Shown piece after piece: positions 60,292 to 64,000 of a DNA stretch of 64,000 nucleotides. Source of the stretch: Baylisascaris procyonis. Lineage: Eukaryota > Nematoda > Chromadorea > Rhabditida > Ascarididae. A model generated the notes under the pieces. That model was not told the origin of the DNA. It worked only from the letters and a program-made list of their open reading frames with translations, and did no database searches. Position 1 is the first letter of the stretch. Each line of letters begins with the position of its first letter. Both the position numbers and the translations under genes were made by a program. The DNA lies in contig JAZARR010000213.1 of NCBI GenBank assembly GCA_037389465.1, positions 4,570,501 through 4,634,500 of the forward strand, given 5' to 3'.

Positions 60292-63200
60292 TTATTGTCT
60301 GTACAGTTCATTTCACCATATAACATTATAATTCACTATGAATATAGTAGGAAGGTGTTGCAATTTTCATGCACTCTTGGATGCGAACAGGAATCAGTTG
60401 CAATGGGTTACATTAAGTTTTCAATGTATGCAGAGGCGCATTATTGCGAAGTCGTGTCCGTTTGCATGTATATGTTATAATCCTCTAATGATTTCAACTC
60501 CGAATTACTGAAATTCCACTTATGAAATCTTTAATGCACAAAACGCATGTCAAAGAATGATTCCTTATAATACCTTTCATGACCCATCAACTCCAATAAA
60601 ACTTATAAGGGTTTTAAAGATGGAAAAGTTTATATATGCTTTTCGTCGGTCGGTTATTCATTTTATATCCTCGGCCTATAAAAGAAGTGGATTTTATAGA
60701 GACGACTTGTGCTAATAGTTGGGTTCACTCAAATACATACGCACTATTCATACTCATCACTTATTTAAACGATGCAATCAAGTGGTCAGGCGGGGTGACA
60801 CAACAACGCATATGGTATCTACTTTGCCATTCTTCCCCACTCGCTTTTGCATAGCATTTCACGGGAAAACAGGACACATGAATTGTACAAAGGGGTTATT
60901 TCTATAGGTTTAGCATCAAATAAATGTTGCTCTACTTGTGCTACCATTTCATAGTACAATCGCTTCAATCGTTTATACCAAGATTTATTGATTATCGCTC
61001 TTCAATACTGTATTTCTCAACAGAGCATTTATTCACTTAACTTTAAGTCATAATATTAAATTATACTATAACTTTTGCATTCCATCTTCCGTCCATCTAT
61101 TTGTTTTACTTGCAATGAAACTTCAGCTTCTCTATTAGTATTAGGATTCTCTTCTGGTAATTTATATTAGTATTTCGTCTTGAGAAGGTTTTAGTGAGCC
61201 TCAAATGTTATTCATATTGCTTCGATAGGACTGGTATTAAACACAGATCAAATAAATATTGCTCTACGTGTTATCGTTTACGATCAAAGCCGTTAACATC
61301 TACACTTAGGTTTATCGATTATCAGTTATCACCTACGTTTATGGTTCACTTTTGTCGAATATATGCTTCAGTATATATTAACTTTTATCCTTTTGTGCAC
61401 TGTATTTCTAAGTTTATGGACAAATTACAAATGTACCTTACTTTACATATTGGTTCTTCTATTATACCATACTTATGCTTTGATTTTCCTTTATTACTTC
61501 GAACTGTGGTGATGAGGTTAGTGTTATCGAGTACAATTTTTATATTTACTACAATTTTTCATTTATTCAAATAAGAATTACTTTTTCACTCCTTTCTAAT
61601 TTCTCTACTCTTAGTTCAGCTGTCTATATAGATTCTTACACTAACAGGGTTATGCGTATCGTTCTGACGATGGCCCACGCATAACTCAGATGTACACATC
61701 AACGAATAAGGGCCGAAACGTGGTCACCTTTCGTTCTCATAGGTAATCTATTCGCATTCTTAACAACTATCTAGTCTACTAACAGTCATCTACTGCATCT
61801 CTGCTCATACCTGCGTGATGTTTGCTTTTGCCTTGAAAAATTTTTCTTTCTTTTCTTAATTCCGCTTTCCTGAAGCATCATATTCATCTGGGTCTGCACT
61901 AACGTTGTGTACATAAAGGACTTTATGTCAGTATTATTTCAGTATAACACTTTTACCGCTTTCGATCTACGGATCATATTTCCTTTATAAAACTTTCAAG
62001 AACTTGAGTATTCGGCGAACTTCATCTGATACATTGTTAACCTGTTATATAATCTCTTATGAGTCTACTTTTTGTTCCTTAATTAATAATTAGGAATCTA
62101 GTGAAATATTTTTCACTTCCGCTCCTCACTTCATCATCCACATGAAGAACTGCGATAATATTTAATGTCAAATATCGTTTTGCAATAGTCACATGCAACT
62201 TTTTATCGATAACTCATAAAACTAACGCTTGCAATGTAGAAACTCTGGTCGGCTTAAAATTTGCATTGCATTTGATCACGCACATGCTCATCTAGGTGTG
62301 CTTTCATTTTCGACCACATATCTGCGCAGTGATGGTTGCAAAAACCGCATAGGGCAACAGTGTTCCTGATACGCTTTCTTATCAATTTTCTCAACATTCC
62401 ATGGAGATCTTCGGCGACAAAATAAACTCATCCTAAGGAATGTTCAGCTAATTCGGCTTTATTCGACTGTCAAATGCTTTGATAATGCTTTCAAAATTGC
62501 GACTAGCTCGTTGCATCAGGATCTATGCAATTCCCAACAAAGCTCATTTATACGAATGAATTCATTGGTTAAACTTCCATTGTTTGCTAGTCAATAATCT
62601 AATGTATTTGTTAATCTTACTAGCTTTGTCGAAATGAATATTCGGCAAGAAACCCACCCCCCCCCCCCCCTCCCCCAGCGATATTCGAGCATAGAGTTTC
62701 AGTTAAATACGTAAATTCCAGGACTGAATGAAAGAAATGTCAGTCGAATGAAAAAAATGACTTTTACAATTGGAAATGATGAAAGACTTCGATGCCCACC
62801 GACTCCATAAAATTCATTTGATTTTTGCGGACAAATGCTCAATTCATCAGTCGTTTATTTCGAATTCTTTTGGTTTTTTTTTTTTTTTATAATATGAATG
62901 TGGAGTTAAGAATGAAAGTGATGATTTCAGTGTATCAACTAGCACAAAACGCATTGCAATTGACCGGTACAGGCGTTGGAATACTTAACCAAGCATCTGA
63001 GGGGAAATGGTTCAGTATGATGGCCGAAAATGTTATCAATGTATGTTTTTTTCTTGTTGTTTGCTGAAAATTTTTATCCCATCATATTTAGGTTATCATT
63101 GATTTTGTTTTAGTTTCTTATATGTTTGCAGATTTGCTTTTATCTTAATAATAAGCAATCATTATTTGCAATAATACTTCAAATAAAATGAGATGATTGT

Positions 63201-63670
63201 TTTGTTACAATAAAATTAGTTAATGCTTTGTGTTTTTTTTACACTACGTTATTTTTTTTTTCGTTTATACATATTAGAGATGAAAGAGTCATTTTGTCCA
63301 AATCATTTTATTTATTTTTCATTGTTTTTTATGTTAGTCCTTTTTGTTTTGCTTGGCATTTTCGTTTCAAGCTTTTATCCTAATGAATTCAATGCGAAAG
63401 ATGAGACCATAAAACAAGATTTGAGTGGATGGCGATATGCACCTAAAATATGGAGCACATTCTTGTGCTTTGCATTTCACAGTGACTGCGCGTCCCACGG
63501 AGAAACGAGTGCGTGAAAAGGGACTTGCACCTATAAGACCCTCCTAGCCTCGCAACGGAATTCTTCAATTTAAGTGAGTGGGCGGATGACTCCGAAACTG
63601 TTTCCAGAGGTCGACTCTTTACTCTGAGAAGAGTCCGAGTTCAGAATTGGCCCATTTTTCCCAAAGTTAG
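58148..63670 (+). CDS. Small secreted protein with an Ala/Gly-rich segment (about 121 aa)
   Basis: Exons 58148-58340, 62931-63040 and, less surely, 63608-63670 (TAG). Phases agree (1, then 0). The N-terminus 'MRSPLSLLLLIAQLSYPVGT' is a clear signal peptide. It is followed by 'VAEIASLVTGIVAPQLIS', then an Ala/Gly repeat ('GAGAAGAAGAASAATGAL'), and in exon 2 'LYQLAQNALQLTGTGVGIL' and 'EGKWFSMMAENVIN'. Exon 2 has a strong TTTCAG acceptor. The third exon follows TTTCCAG and gives a short hydrophilic tail. There are no cysteines in the mature part. It is probably an extracellular or cuticle-associated protein; I cannot name a family. The first intron is 4.6 kb. Confidence 0.6.
58341..62930 (+). 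other. 4.6-kb intron of the secreted-protein gene
   Basis: AT-rich; contains a poly-G run (60159-60171), a long TA array (60244-60288) and a poly-C run (62657-62670). ORFs here are AT-composition artefacts. I see no nested gene. Confidence 0.55.
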
Positions 63671-64000
63671 AGCTGGACTTGAACATACTAAACCTAATGA
63701 CAGTAAATAGCGTTAGTGGTATGACTGTTTTGATGATATGACTGCTGATTATTACTATTATTATTACTATTATTATTAGTGTCGCTTTCATTAATGGTAC
63801 TACAAACATTACTACTATTAGTAGTAGTGTTGATAAAAGTAGTAAATGGCAGCGTTGACAGTAGTGAGTTGTAACTGGTGACATATAAAACAGCACTGCA
63901 CTGAGTGCAGTTGCGAGTAGTGCTGTTACAATGAATGTTAAATGTTTTAATAAGCGCCACCAAGTGAAACTGGCAGTAGCAGCAAGCACTTTCACTTATG
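63671..64000. other. Right-end region with ATT-triplet repeat
   Basis: A triplet (ATT/ACT) array at about 63738-63790 keeps two minus-strand frames open (Asn-rich and Ile-rich). No supported gene. Confidence 0.5.

Noticed and set aside
59428..61574. Several 60-126 codon ORFs in the secreted-gene intron
   Set aside because: AT-rich, without splice sites or protein-like composition; one is a translation of the TA array (Tyr-Ile repeat).
63570..63995. 141-codon minus-strand ORF with hydrophobic runs
   Set aside because: Starts at a non-ATG codon and depends on an ATT/ACT triplet array that keeps two frames open.
1..64000. Search for CRISPR arrays, telomeric TTAGGC arrays, rRNA, complete tRNA and SL RNA genes
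   Set aside because: None seen; isolated TTAGGC hexamers are single copies.

Overview
This window is eukaryotic and almost certainly from a nematode. It is AT-rich, and the genes are split into short exons (about 30-290 bp) by GT-AG introns of up to about 5 kb with TTTCAG-type acceptors. Several acceptor-like TTTCAG/TTCAG sites sit only 2-40 nt upstream of a start codon, as expected for spliced-leader trans-splicing. The recognisable genes are nematode-type: a mig-15/NIK-family Ste20 kinase, an HMIT-type H+/myo-inositol transporter, and a LACT-type serine beta-lactamase-like protein. The sequence alone does not fix the species. All multi-exon models were assembled by eye from splice signals, reading-frame phase and protein-like composition. 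Phase agreement was used to choose exons, so it is not fully independent evidence.

Layout: 800-14808 (+) is the 3' two-thirds of mig-15 (linker plus the complete CNH/citron domain; the kinase domain lies left of the window), with a 5-kb intron holding a possible alternative last exon. 16162-20797 (-) is an 11-exon gene of unknown function, convergent with mig-15. 22658-33214 (+) is the HMIT-type transporter, divergent from it. Near 33.8 kb is a 5' half of a tRNA.

34274-48426 (-) holds three tightly packed genes, in transcription order: an unknown 279-aa gene, an unknown 234-aa gene whose ATG lies 35 nt after the previous stop, and the beta-lactamase-like gene, whose ATG lies 121 nt after the previous stop. 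This looks like a nematode operon. 49.8-53.5 kb (-) has less certain exons. 54.0-55.4 kb is a decayed BEL/Pao-type retrotransposon on the minus strand. 56253-56753 (-) is an Asn/Ser/Leu-rich low-complexity gene. 58148-63670 (+) encodes a small secreted protein with an Ala/Gly-rich segment; a perfect Grainyhead-type palindrome lies 62 nt upstream of its ATG.

The remaining sequence is intron and intergenic DNA with AT dinucleotide arrays, poly-G/poly-C runs and other simple repeats. I found no CRISPR array, rRNA, complete tRNA or prokaryotic-type system. The strongest candidates for undescribed biology are the putative three-gene operon with two unrecognised proteins, the unrecognised 358-aa gene, and the Grainyhead-site/secreted-protein pair.
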